Below are positions 1 to 8,437 of a stretch of DNA of 25,305 nt, piece after piece. This DNA comes from JAPLKX01 sp035530195 (GTDB lineage Bacteria > Hydrogenedentota > Hydrogenedentia > Hydrogenedentales > SLHB01), in contig DATKVG010000198.1 of NCBI GenBank assembly GCA_035530195.1, positions 1 to 25,305 of the forward strand. The letters are read 5' to 3'. The notes below the pieces were generated by a model, which did no database searches, was not told where the DNA came from, and was given only the letters and a program-made list of their open reading frames with translations. The first letter of the stretch is position 1. Each line of letters starts with the position of its first letter. Both the position numbers and the translations under genes were made by a program.

Positions 1-23
1 AAATACGGAGATTTGCCCCAAAA

Positions 24-322
24 GTCTGCACTACATTTTTGATCGTCGTTTAGATCGATTTTGGTTTGTTGGGCAGGGGGAGTGGGGGTTTTTGGAGCAG
101 GATGGCGAGGTGGGTTTCGGGTCGGCTGACGGTGCGCAGTCGGATTTCTGTGGCGGTTTCGGTGGGCAGTATGATGTCGAGCGAACGGACCTCGGCCATT
201 TGCTCAAGCAGTTTTCTGGGGGCGTCTCCGAGGCCGCAGCCGTTCATCTGTGCATCAGCCTCCTGTGCAAGGCCATGATCACACGGATCGGTCGTGTTGG
301 CAAGGGGGTGGTCTGCACTACA
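24..322. repeat. 12-bp direct repeat pair flanking a transposase remnant
   Basis: The 12-mer GTCTGCACTACA occurs at 24-35 and again at 311-322 in the same orientation. The two copies enclose the transposase remnant at 50-298. They could be a target-site duplication or leftover element ends. The chance of a coincidental 12-mer this close is low but not negligible. Confidence 0.35.
50..298 (-). pseudogene. C-terminal remnant of a DDE transposase
   Basis: The minus-strand frame ending at a TAA (52-50) reads like the tail of an IS4/IS1634-type transposase: a helix (DAPRKLLEQMAEVRSLD), then IILPTE, then IRLRTVSRP, then a leucine-rich stretch and LPNKPKSI before the stop. Transposases of this type commonly end with a strand of the form RLRxVxxP followed by LPNRPK. 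Nothing of the catalytic core is visible upstream, although the frame stays open past 298, so the left limit of homology is uncertain. Twelve-bp direct repeats lie on both sides. Recognition is from memory of the family and is moderate. It is a decayed fragment, not a functional gene. Confidence 0.45.
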
Positions 323-505
323 CGCAACGGAGACAAACTCGCGCTGAGAACAAAGAACTTACACAATCGTAGGACGCAAAAACGAACAAAACGCGGCGTA
401 TCCTGCGGAAAATGGGGTAGCCCTTGCCCGATACGGTATTCGTACGCAAAAAGCCCGCGGGGTCAATAGTTCCACGGTTGTTGCCGGGAATTCGACCTCG
501 TTGGT

Positions 506-548
506 GGACAAGGACTTACGGTAGCGGCGTTGCTCGTTGAATTCGTCA
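506..548 (+). repeat. 43-bp dispersed repeat, copy 1
   Basis: It matches 14188-14230 at 37 of 43 positions in the same orientation. The first 14 bases (GGACAAGGACTTAC) and last 12 (TTGAATTCGTCA) are identical, and the differences cluster in the middle. It lies about 65 bases before the integrase remnant at 613 and may be part of that element's end. I see no gene between 299 and 612; the only other item there is this repeat. Confidence 0.6.
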
Positions 549-612
549 AGTCCCGTCCATATTTGCTGCGTTTTTCCCTTCGTAGAACGTCGTTGTTTGA
601 CGTGTCATCAGA

Positions 613-942
613 GTGGACATGACCGATTTCACCAAACTATGCGTCAGTTTCTTGGCCTCGACGTTCAGGTTCCGCGCGGCGTTTCAAGCAGAGAATCTGG
701 TGTTGCGGCATCCGCTTTGCGTATACCAGCGGAGCATCAAGAGGCCGAAGGTGCAGCCTGCGGACCGCATTCTCTGGAGCCTTCCGGCCAGGGCTTGGAA
801 GGGATGGAAGAACGCACTCATTTTTGTGAAACCGGACACGGTCATTCGCTGGCAGCGCAAGCGATTCGGAGCGCATTGGAAAAGACTGTTCCGGATGGAT
901 TTTCGGGTAAGACAATTGCGACAGCCGGGGGAGGAGTGTTAG
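613..942 (+). pseudogene. N-terminal remnant of an rve-type integrase/transposase
   Basis: A 109-codon frame starts at GTG 613 (ATG at 619 also in frame). Its first 85 or so residues match the N-terminal region of a common IS integrase (IS3/IS481-like, integrase core). In order: a hydrophobic FLASTFRFRAAFQAEN segment, the family's LALRHQL-type motif as LVLRHPL, then KRPKVQPADRILW, and the motif VKPDTVIRWQRKRF. In full-length relatives this is followed by a DDE catalytic domain, which is absent; after about base 880 the sequence no longer resembles the family and stops at 942. The fragment ends 29 bases before the GTG of the downstream dehydrogenase, so an old insertion landed in that gene's upstream region and was later truncated. 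Confidence 0.7.
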
Positions 943-970
943 TCTTGGCCGTCGCGGGAGGCGGCAAGAC

Positions 971-3511
971 GTGGTGCCTTTCGAAACAAAAGAGCAATTC
1001 GTCGCGATTCTATCGGCGCTCTGGGACAAGATAGTGCGTACGCCCGAGGTCGCGGGGCCGTTATCTCGCACAAAGCTCCTCGCCCGATTTCGGTTCTCCG
1101 ATCTTGAAACAGACCTCTATTTGGACTCTACGGGAGACGGCCTCCGCTTCTATTGGGATCCGGAGGAGGAACGGGCTCCGGACGTCGAAATGATTCTTTC
1201 CTCGGAAACAAGCCACAGATTCTGGATGCAGGATCTGAATGTCCCGCTGGCGATTGCGAGCCGCAAGATCGTCGCAAAAGGGTCGATACAGAAAGCGATC
1301 AAACTCTTGCCGGCATTGAAACCCGCATTCGGTCTTTACCCGGGAATCCTCCGGGAGATGGGAAAGGCCGACCTTCTCGCCGACCGCGGGAAGACTGCGA
1401 GGAGAAGGAAGTTCCGGCTGTTGAGGTGCAGAAACAAGGCGCAATGCGATCCGGGACAGATTCCCCCGTTTCCCATCGAGTTCGCGCAAGACACGCTTGG
1501 GGGCCGGGTGGAACGCGCCGCCAGAAATGTCCCAACGGCTTCCGACACCGATCTGCTCCGGATGATGCGCCGAATTCGTTTCTTTGAGGAGCATTTGTCT
1601 GTGTCATTTTCTCGGGGGGAACTCCCGACCGAGGCCATTCATCTCTCGATCGGGCAGGAAGCCATTGCCGCCGCGGTGTGTATGAACTTGAGAGACTCGG
1701 ACTATCTCAACACGACCCACCGCGGGCACGGCCACATCCTGGCAAAAGGGGCGGACATGGCCCGGATGATGGCGGAGATCTACGGCAAGTCCGACGGGCT
1801 GTGCCGAGGCAAAGGCGGCTCGATGCATGTCACGGACCGGGGCAGGTCCATCCTGGGCGCAAACGGCATTGTGGGCGCAGGCTATTTGCTTGCGCTGGGC
1901 GCCGGGCTGTCCATTCAACGACAAGGCCGTGACGACATATCCGTCGTTATTGCCGGCGACGGGTCGGTCAATCAGGGCATGTTTCATGAAGCGGCGAATA
2001 TGATATCACTTCTTCACCTTCCGGTGCTTATCGTCATTGAGAACAATGGGTACGGGGAGTTCACGCCGGTGGAGCGCCATTCGGCCGTCTCAACGATCTT
2101 CAAGAGGGCGGAAGCCTACAACATCGAATCCTCGAGGCTAAACGGAAACAATGTCCGAGCTCTCTATGAAAACATGCGAGAGATCATCCGGAAGATGAGA
2201 CAGGACGGGGCCCCACGCCTTATCGAGTGCATGACCCATCGGTGGCATGGCCACATGGAAGGCGACCCCGAGTTGTACCGCTCGCGGGAAGAGAAAAAGA
2301 AGTTCACGACCGAGGATCCCCTGGGTCGGCTGGAGAACGAACTTGTCTTGGTGTCTCCTGATCGAAAAGCCGAGGTCGAAAGGATACGGACAGAGGCGGA
2401 GCAGGAAGTTCGGAACGCAATCGAGTTCGCGCGCAGATCCGGTCCTCCCGAGCTTTCCGCGCTGACGACGGACGTCTACACGCCGGAAGACGAAACGCTC
2501 TTTTCCGGCGGCTTCGGCGATCCAAACGAGAACGGGCCGTGGAGAGACGTATCCGTCGCGGGTGCCGTGAATGAAGCCATCGCCGAGGAGATGGCCAGAG
2601 ACGAGACGGTGTTCCTGTGGGGCGAGGACGTGACGCTCGGTGGGTATTTCAACGTCACGGAAGGCTTGGTGGACCTCTTCGGGCGCCAGCGCATCATCGA
2701 CACACCCATCAGCGAGAACGCGATCGTCGGTGGCGCGGTCGGCGCGGCCATGACGGGGATGAGGCCCATTGTCGAAATCCTGTTTTCCGATTTCCTGACG
2801 TGCTGCATGGACCCGATTCTCAACCAGGCGGCGAAGCTGCGCTACATGACGGGCGGCCAGGTATCGATTCCCCTCACCATACGGACGCCGGTGGGAAGTG
2901 GAATCGGCATGGCCGCACAGCATTCCCAATCGATGGAGAAGTTCTTCTGTGGAATACCGGGGCTGGTTGTAGTGGCGCCTTCAGATGCTTACACCACGAA
3001 AGGGTTGCTGAAATCCGCCATCCGATCCAACAACCCGGTGCTGTTCTTCGAGCACAAGCTGCTCTATGCGACCGCGGGGAAGATCCCCGATCGGGAATAC
3101 ACGCTCCCGCTCGGAAAGGCCCGCGTCGTGAGAGAAGGCAAAGACGTGACCATCGTCTCGCACCTCCTCGGCGTCAGCATTTCGCTCGATGCGGCGCGGA
3201 TACTCGAACGGGCCGGTTTTTACGCCGAGGTGATCGATCTCTTGACGCTCTACCCAATGGATACACAGACCGTCCTTAAGTCCGTCGGCAAGACCCGGCA
3301 TCTGGTCACCGTCGAGGAAGGAGTCGGCACGGGCGGCATCGGGAGTGAGGTGATCGCCCGCACGGTGATGGCCGGACATGCCCTTCTTGAAGCGCCCCCC
3401 CTGAGGATTGCCGCTCCCGAAACCCCCATACCTTACGCAAGGAACCTCGAGAACGCGATGCTGCCGCAGCCGGCGGACGTCGCGGCAAGAATAGAAAGCA
3501 TGTTGAAGTGA
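971..3511 (+). CDS. SCP2 - E1 alpha - E1 beta fusion, thiamine-diphosphate 2-oxoacid dehydrogenase
   Basis: This 846-residue protein fuses three parts. Residues 1-130 resemble an SCP2 sterol-carrier-like domain, with a beta-rich start, a MILSSETSHRFWMQDLN segment and KIVAKGSIQKAIKLLPAL. Residues 190-480 are E1 alpha: NTTHRGHGH, the thiamine-diphosphate motif beginning GDGSVNQGMFHEA and ending IENN, and a phospho-loop-like YRSREEKKKF. Residues 525-846 are E1 beta: WGEDVTLGG, TPISENAIVGGAVG, QHSQSMEKFF, and the C-terminal transketolase-like domain. E1 enzymes decarboxylate a 2-oxoacid and acylate the lipoyl group of an E2. Fused alpha-beta E1s are known; the SCP2 extension is unusual. No E2, E3 or lipoyl gene is in the window, so the substrate (branched-chain oxoacid, acetoin or other) cannot be read. 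The start is GTG 971 with GGGAGG at 956-961; GTG 974 is equally possible. Confidence 0.88.
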   Translation: MVPFETKEQFVAILSALWDKIVRTPEVAGPLSRTKLLARFRFSDLETDLYLDSTGDGLRFYWDPEEERAPDVEMILSSETSHRFWMQDLNVPLAIASRKIVAKGSIQKAIKLLPALKPAFGLYPGILREMGKADLLADRGKTARRRKFRLLRCRNKAQCDPGQIPPFPIEFAQDTLGGRVERAARNVPTASDTDLLRMMRRIRFFEEHLSVSFSRGELPTEAIHLSIGQEAIAAAVCMNLRDSDYLNTTHRGHGHILAKGADMARMMAEIYGKSDGLCRGKGGSMHVTDRGRSILGANGIVGAGYLLALGAGLSIQRQGRDDISVVIAGDGSVNQGMFHEAANMISLLHLPVLIVIENNGYGEFTPVERHSAVSTIFKRAEAYNIESSRLNGNNVRALYENMREIIRKMRQDGAPRLIECMTHRWHGHMEGDPELYRSREEKKKFTTEDPLGRLENELVLVSPDRKAEVERIRTEAEQEVRNAIEFARRSGPPELSALTTDVYTPEDETLFSGGFGDPNENGPWRDVSVAGAVNEAIAEEMARDETVFLWGEDVTLGGYFNVTEGLVDLFGRQRIIDTPISENAIVGGAVGAAMTGMRPIVEILFSDFLTCCMDPILNQAAKLRYMTGGQVSIPLTIRTPVGSGIGMAAQHSQSMEKFFCGIPGLVVVAPSDAYTTKGLLKSAIRSNNPVLFFEHKLLYATAGKIPDREYTLPLGKARVVREGKDVTIVSHLLGVSISLDAARILERAGFYAEVIDLLTLYPMDTQTVLKSVGKTRHLVTVEEGVGTGGIGSEVIARTVMAGHALLEAPPLRIAAPETPIPYARNLENAMLPQPADVAARIESMLK

Positions 3512-3580
3512 TCGCCTGTCCGATTGAATTCAAGAGTCTCGACGCATCGAGGAATCCCAAAGTCACCGTGAGGCGCGAGC

Positions 3581-4957
3581 ATGGTATTTCATAGCTGGAT
3601 GTTCCTGATCTTCTTTGCGATCGTTTATCCGGTTTTTCTGGCCACGGCCGGCACTCGTTTCCGCCTCGTTTGGCTGGTGATCGTTTCCTACGCCTTCTAT
3701 GCCTGGTGGAACCCGCTCTATCTGCTCCTTATCGCATTCAGCACGACGGTCGACTACGCGGTCGTGCTCGCGATGACCCGATCAAAGTGGAAAAAACCGT
3801 GGCTGTTGCTCAGCGTCGTAACCAACTTAGGCCTGTTGGGATTCTTTAAGTACAGCAGTTTCGTTGCCGAGAACCTGAACGTCCTCTTGGGGTGGCTGGG
3901 CGCGGCGTATGCCGTTCCCAAACCCGACATGCTGCTGCCTGTCGGCATTTCGTTTTTCGTGTTCCGGTCCCTGACCTACACGATCGATTTCTATCGAGGC
4001 GATGTGGACAAGGAACCCAATTTCATTCGCTACGCGGCTTTTGTCTCCTTCTTTCCCCAGTTGCTCTCCGGGCCCATCGAGCGCGCTCGGAACCTGCTTC
4101 CACAATTGCAGGAGGGGAAGCGAATCACGCGGCAGGACATCACGGACGGCTTGTCCCTGTTTGTCACGGGGCTGTTCAAGAAGGTCGCGCTGGCCGACTA
4201 CCTGGCAACCTACGTCGACGAAGTGTACGGCATGCCCGACCAGTACCAGGCCCCGGCGCTGATGCTGGCCACGGTAGCGTTCGCGTGGCAGATCTACTTC
4301 GACTTCAGCGGCTATACGGACATGGCGCGGGGCGTGGCCCGGCTGATGGGAATCCGCACTATGCTCAATTTCAACGACCCGTACCTCGCCACGAGCCTGG
4401 GCGACTTCTGGAACCGCTGGCACATCAGCCTCTCGACGTGGTTCAAGGACTATGTCTATATCCCGCTGGGTGGAAATCGCAAAGGCCAGGTGCGCACGTA
4501 CGTCAACATGTCCATCACGATGGTCGTCTCGGGTTTGTGGCACGGCGCCCACTGGACCTTTGTCACGTGGGGGGCGCTCCACGCGGCCGGACGCGTTGTG
4601 ACGCGGGAACTGGAGCGCACCCGCTTCTACCGTGATCGTGTGCCCCGATGCCTCAAACAAGCGTTGGTGTTCACGTTTGTTTGCTTCTGCTGGATTTTCT
4701 TCCGAGCCACGAGTTTCGCAGAAGCATGTTTGATTGTGAAACGGATCTTCACGTCGGGCTTGGCCGACCCGAAGTTTCCGCTGCTGATGCTGGCGCTCAT
4801 CCTTTCCGTGTGGGCCTATCAGTTTGCTTGCGCCTCGCGGGCGAGACAGCTGCTCGAACTGGCCCCGGTGCGCGTCGGTCTTGCGGTATCCATGTTGCTT
4901 TATGTCGCCCTGTTCGGAAGTTCCGGCAGTCAGGCGTTTATCTATTTTCAGTTTTGA
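3581..4957 (+). CDS. MBOAT family membrane O-acyltransferase (AlgI-like)
   Basis: A 458-residue polytopic membrane protein of normal AlgI/DltB-family length. The MBOAT core is clear: LPVGISFFVFRSLTY near 119-133, SFFPQLLSGPIERAR near 156-170, FDFSGYTDMARG near 240-251, the block from FWNRWHISLSTWF to YIPLGG near 276-298, and the catalytic-site motif SGLWHGAHWTF with His321. Family members move acyl groups, usually acetyl, across the membrane to polysaccharides or teichoic acids, normally together with an SGNH-type protein; one such protein lies downstream at 11085. The ATG at 3581 has TGAGG at 3569-3573. The gene follows the dehydrogenase by 69 bases on the same strand. The acceptor glycan is unknown. 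Confidence 0.93.
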   Translation: MVFHSWMFLIFFAIVYPVFLATAGTRFRLVWLVIVSYAFYAWWNPLYLLLIAFSTTVDYAVVLAMTRSKWKKPWLLLSVVTNLGLLGFFKYSSFVAENLNVLLGWLGAAYAVPKPDMLLPVGISFFVFRSLTYTIDFYRGDVDKEPNFIRYAAFVSFFPQLLSGPIERARNLLPQLQEGKRITRQDITDGLSLFVTGLFKKVALADYLATYVDEVYGMPDQYQAPALMLATVAFAWQIYFDFSGYTDMARGVARLMGIRTMLNFNDPYLATSLGDFWNRWHISLSTWFKDYVYIPLGGNRKGQVRTYVNMSITMVVSGLWHGAHWTFVTWGALHAAGRVVTRELERTRFYRDRVPRCLKQALVFTFVCFCWIFFRATSFAEACLIVKRIFTSGLADPKFPLLMLALILSVWAYQFACASRARQLLELAPVRVGLAVSMLLYVALFGSSGSQAFIYFQF

Positions 4958-5056
4958 TGGGCTCGAAATGGCAGAAACCGAATCCGCATGATAGAATGCC
5001 AACGTTTTTTCAGGTTCCAAACGAGCCAGGAATCCACGGACAAGGAAAAGAGAAGT

Positions 5057-8000
5057 ATGCCAGCGATCAAGATAACGAACGTATCGGTCTATCTCGCCCT
5101 CGCGGTGTTGTTTGCCTTATCATCCGCGGCCGCGCCGGATCAGCCGGCGGGGGCCAAGGAATACGCATGCCGCCAGTTGGCTCAATCACCGGTGTTGGAC
5201 GGGGAAGTTGTGGCCGATCCGGCCTGGCAGGACGTTCCCGTCGCCAAAGACTTCCGCAACCTGCGCACAGGCCTGCCGCCCCTCAAGCAGACGGATTTCC
5301 GGATCGGGTACACCGCGGACGGCCTATTCGTCGGCATCGTATGTGAGGAGCCGAATCGGGACGCGATCCGCGCGGATAAGGCCGACGGTGAAAGATTCTG
5401 GGACGAAGACAGTCTTGCGGTGCTGTTGGCGGTGGGTGAAGAATTCCTCTTGAAGCACAACGTGCCCAGGTTTCTGTTCGCGGTGAACGCAATCGGGAGC
5501 AGGAACAGCCCGCTAACGCTCAGGCAATGGCAAGCCGCGGCGTACATCGGCGACAAGGCATGGTCGGCCGAGATTATGTTGCCCTGGGAAGTGATGGGCC
5601 GCTTTCCCGGCGAAGGAGAAACGTGGAAATTCAACGTCTGCCGAAGTTTTCCTGCCAGCGGCGATCCGGAAATCAGCACGTGGGCCAACTTGGAATACAG
5701 ACTCTTTGAGGAGAAGAACCTGGGCGTGCTGCGCTTCGAAGCGATCCCGCCGGAGGTTCGGCAGGCGGTCGAAACCCGGGTGCGAGACCGGGCCATCGAA
5801 CCGGAACTGCTCGTTTACTCGCGCCCGCAAGTGGGCGTCTTCGTTCAGTCGGAGTTCTCGAAAGACCGCGTGGTATACAACCAAGGGCCGCATGTTGCGC
5901 CGCAGTTTTCACCGGACAAAACCCAAGTCCTTTTCAATTCCGTGGAAGGTGGCGAGATGGGCATATGGATTGCGGACCGCTCCGACCACCAGAAGAAACG
6001 CATTGCCGGCGGATGCCAGGCCACGTGGTCTCCTGGCGGAGAAAAGATTGTGTTCCAGCGTGGCGGGCAGATCATCGAGCGCGTTCTGGATTCCGGCGCC
6101 GAGAACGCGGTAAGCCCGGAGGGGGCGCCTCGTCTCGCGTTTCCGAGCTACATGCCCACGCCCGGTGCTCCCGACGCGAATTCGGCATCGCGTTTCCTGT
6201 GCACGGATGAATCCGGCAGGCGCATCTATCTTCTCTCTCCAGGCGCGGAGAAACCCCTTGATATGGTGGTAGAGGGCGAGATCGGAAGCGCGCCACGCTG
6301 TTCTCCGGATGGCAAGACCGTGGCGTATCAAGACGGCGCGCATATCTATCTGCTCGACCTCCAAACACGTGACTCGCGGCTCTTGACGACAGAGCCCGGC
6401 GTGCAGGCTTGGCCCGTGTGGTTGGCAAATGGCCAGGGACTTTGTTACGTCCGTGCGCCCAGTCCCGCGGCCAATATGTGGGACCTGTGTCATGTCGACG
6501 CCGCCAACCCTCAGGTCGTGAATCTGATCGAGCCTAGAATCCATCCCGGATTCGATCTCGGCGGTGGTACGCCGGAATCGGTAAGGACAACGAAAGCACT
6601 CGGCGCGCGGCTGGCCCTCTATCGTGGGAAAGGCTCGATTGACCTCGCGCGCGGCCCGGAAGGTCAAGCGGCATGGGAACTCATCCCCGAGCGTGCCGAC
6701 GCCGGCGCTCTCGATGGCGACGTGGTCGTCGAAAACGATTGGCTCCTGCTCCATGTCTCGGGCGAGGGAATGCGCCTGGTTCTCAAACGTGAAGGCAAGG
6801 CCGCCCCGCCGATGACGTTGAGCGTGTTGGATGAGGCGCGGCATCCCGCGGGAAAAGCGAGTGACATCCGGCTCGTGCGCAATTTTGGCGACTTCTTCGA
6901 GGTGGGCGTTTCGTTTGTCACAGCGGAGAATCGGACGGTGAAGGCCGTTATCCGGATGCCCCGCGCGAGGCCGCTCATCGAAGTCCGCCTCGATAACGCG
7001 GCGGGGTACGTGAACCTTCAAGCGGACATGGCGCTCGCCGTAGTCCCCGACCGGTTCTCGAATGATCTGCTACTGGTTCCCGCGCAACTCGCGCCCGACG
7101 CGATGGTCTCCTTGCCGCAAACGCCCTTCGTGCTGGGATGTCTCACCGATCCAACCGCCCTGCTGCTAATGGCGGCCCTTTCGGATGGATCTTCGTTCGC
7201 GGTTGGCAACCGCGAAGATCGCGGGCGCCTCACGGCCGTCAGTGCGACATCCGGCGACAGCGGCGTCGCGATAGCCGTTCTCGCGGGGGATCGGATCTGG
7301 GACAGTCCGGAGCTCGTGCGAGACACGGACAAAGGGGCGTGGTCTGCGCAATGGGACAAGCCCTTCCTGGCCGAATGGCGGCTTGCCGTATCCAGCCGTG
7401 ATGAGGCGTACGCCCGAATGTGGACCGCGGCTGACCTCAGCGCGCTGGGCGGCACAGCGTTGCCCATCGAGCCGGCATTTGCGAATCCGCCTGATAACGC
7501 AGTTGCCTACGCTTGGGCACGCGATACCGTGTCGCCTCCGGACGCATTGACTCCTTCGGACATCCTGCTGGATGTTTTGGGCGTTCAAGGTTACATGACC
7601 GCGCTCGATATCGACGGAATTCGAGGGTATCGCTCGGGCAACGGAACGACGCCTTTCAGGGAACTTATCGTACACCCAACGAGTTGGCATCCCGCACTGG
7701 CTGTCGATGATGAGTCGGAGTGCGGCATCCTCGAGACCATGGGCAGCATCTTTGCCGTCGGGACCAGCGGAGTCCGGTCGTTTATCACCCATCTCGGTGG
7801 CGATGCCGTGGAGGTGCTGGAGGGTCTTGATGCGCGTATCGGCGAGTACGATGCATTCCTGGCGGACATCGCGGCATTCTGCGAGGCCAACCAAACGGAC
7901 GAACGGCAAGGTTTCCTTACCTCCGTGCGCGAGCAGACAGCCAAGGTGCTCGAAGCGGGCCGCGCGATGCCAAAAACCGATATTGCAAAGGTAAAAGAAT

Positions 8001-8437
8001 CTTTGGACAAGGTGTTGGGTATCGTGGGGACGCGGGATAGCGTAACGCTGCCGATGTTTCAGGCGTTCTGCCAACTGCCGGGACAGGAGGAATGGGCGGC
8101 CATCTACGAAGAGATGTGGAATTATCTGGCCGCGAAGGAGGGGCGCCTCTGGCATGACGAACAGGTCCGTTACGAACTGTGGTACGAGGACGATTTCAAG
8201 GAGTTCGCGCAGCGCTGCCTGAAAATCCTGGCGGAACGGCAAGATGTGTTAACCCAGTACCGGACGTGGGCGAAACAAGTGCGGGACGGCGCGGCCCGGG
8301 TCGTTATCGCGGAAGGCGCCTTCAAACCCGTCGGTGACGAGTTGCGTGACAAGACCTGGACCATCCTGCGAAACCGGTATTATCTGGAAAGAGACTGGCG
8401 CGGCGAAACGCCCGCGCCCAGTGGAGTGCCTCGATGA
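5057..8437 (+). CDS. Large exported protein: CBM9-like domain, beta-propeller repeats, paralogous C-terminal region
   Basis: I choose ATG 5057 (1126 residues) over an in-frame ATG at 4988, because AAGGAAAAG precedes it and it opens directly into a Sec signal peptide (hydrophobic 10-26, AAA at the end). Residues 38-225 look like a CBM9-like domain: PVLDGEVVADPAW, IGYTADGLFVGI, WDEDSLAVLL, AEIMLPWEV. Residues 275-470 carry TolB/WD40-like blades, with recurring forms VAPQFSPDKTQVLF, ATWSPGGEKIVF and PRCSPDGKTVAYQ. From about residue 514 to the end is a beta-rich segment (LAGDRIW near 742) followed by a helical region near 900-1126. This half parallels the next gene. CBM9 domains bind glycan ends in characterised enzymes; no catalytic site is evident here, so a binding or scaffold role is inferred. 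The stop overlaps the next start as ATGA. Confidence 0.85.
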   Translation: MPAIKITNVSVYLALAVLFALSSAAAPDQPAGAKEYACRQLAQSPVLDGEVVADPAWQDVPVAKDFRNLRTGLPPLKQTDFRIGYTADGLFVGIVCEEPNRDAIRADKADGERFWDEDSLAVLLAVGEEFLLKHNVPRFLFAVNAIGSRNSPLTLRQWQAAAYIGDKAWSAEIMLPWEVMGRFPGEGETWKFNVCRSFPASGDPEISTWANLEYRLFEEKNLGVLRFEAIPPEVRQAVETRVRDRAIEPELLVYSRPQVGVFVQSEFSKDRVVYNQGPHVAPQFSPDKTQVLFNSVEGGEMGIWIADRSDHQKKRIAGGCQATWSPGGEKIVFQRGGQIIERVLDSGAENAVSPEGAPRLAFPSYMPTPGAPDANSASRFLCTDESGRRIYLLSPGAEKPLDMVVEGEIGSAPRCSPDGKTVAYQDGAHIYLLDLQTRDSRLLTTEPGVQAWPVWLANGQGLCYVRAPSPAANMWDLCHVDAANPQVVNLIEPRIHPGFDLGGGTPESVRTTKALGARLALYRGKGSIDLARGPEGQAAWELIPERADAGALDGDVVVENDWLLLHVSGEGMRLVLKREGKAAPPMTLSVLDEARHPAGKASDIRLVRNFGDFFEVGVSFVTAENRTVKAVIRMPRARPLIEVRLDNAAGYVNLQADMALAVVPDRFSNDLLLVPAQLAPDAMVSLPQTPFVLGCLTDPTALLLMAALSDGSSFAVGNREDRGRLTAVSATSGDSGVAIAVLAGDRIWDSPELVRDTDKGAWSAQWDKPFLAEWRLAVSSRDEAYARMWTAADLSALGGTALPIEPAFANPPDNAVAYAWARDTVSPPDALTPSDILLDVLGVQGYMTALDIDGIRGYRSGNGTTPFRELIVHPTSWHPALAVDDESECGILETMGSIFAVGTSGVRSFITHLGGDAVEVLEGLDARIGEYDAFLADIAAFCEANQTDERQGFLTSVREQTAKVLEAGRAMPKTDIAKVKESLDKVLGIVGTRDSVTLPMFQAFCQLPGQEEWAAIYEEMWNYLAAKEGRLWHDEQVRYELWYEDDFKEFAQRCLKILAERQDVLTQYRTWAKQVRDGAARVVIAEGAFKPVGDELRDKTWTILRNRYYLERDWRGETPAPSGVPR

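Noticed and set aside
92..469. A 125-codon + frame near the left edge
   Set aside because: Its translation has no recognisable features, it runs opposite to the transposase remnant, and it has no ribosome site.
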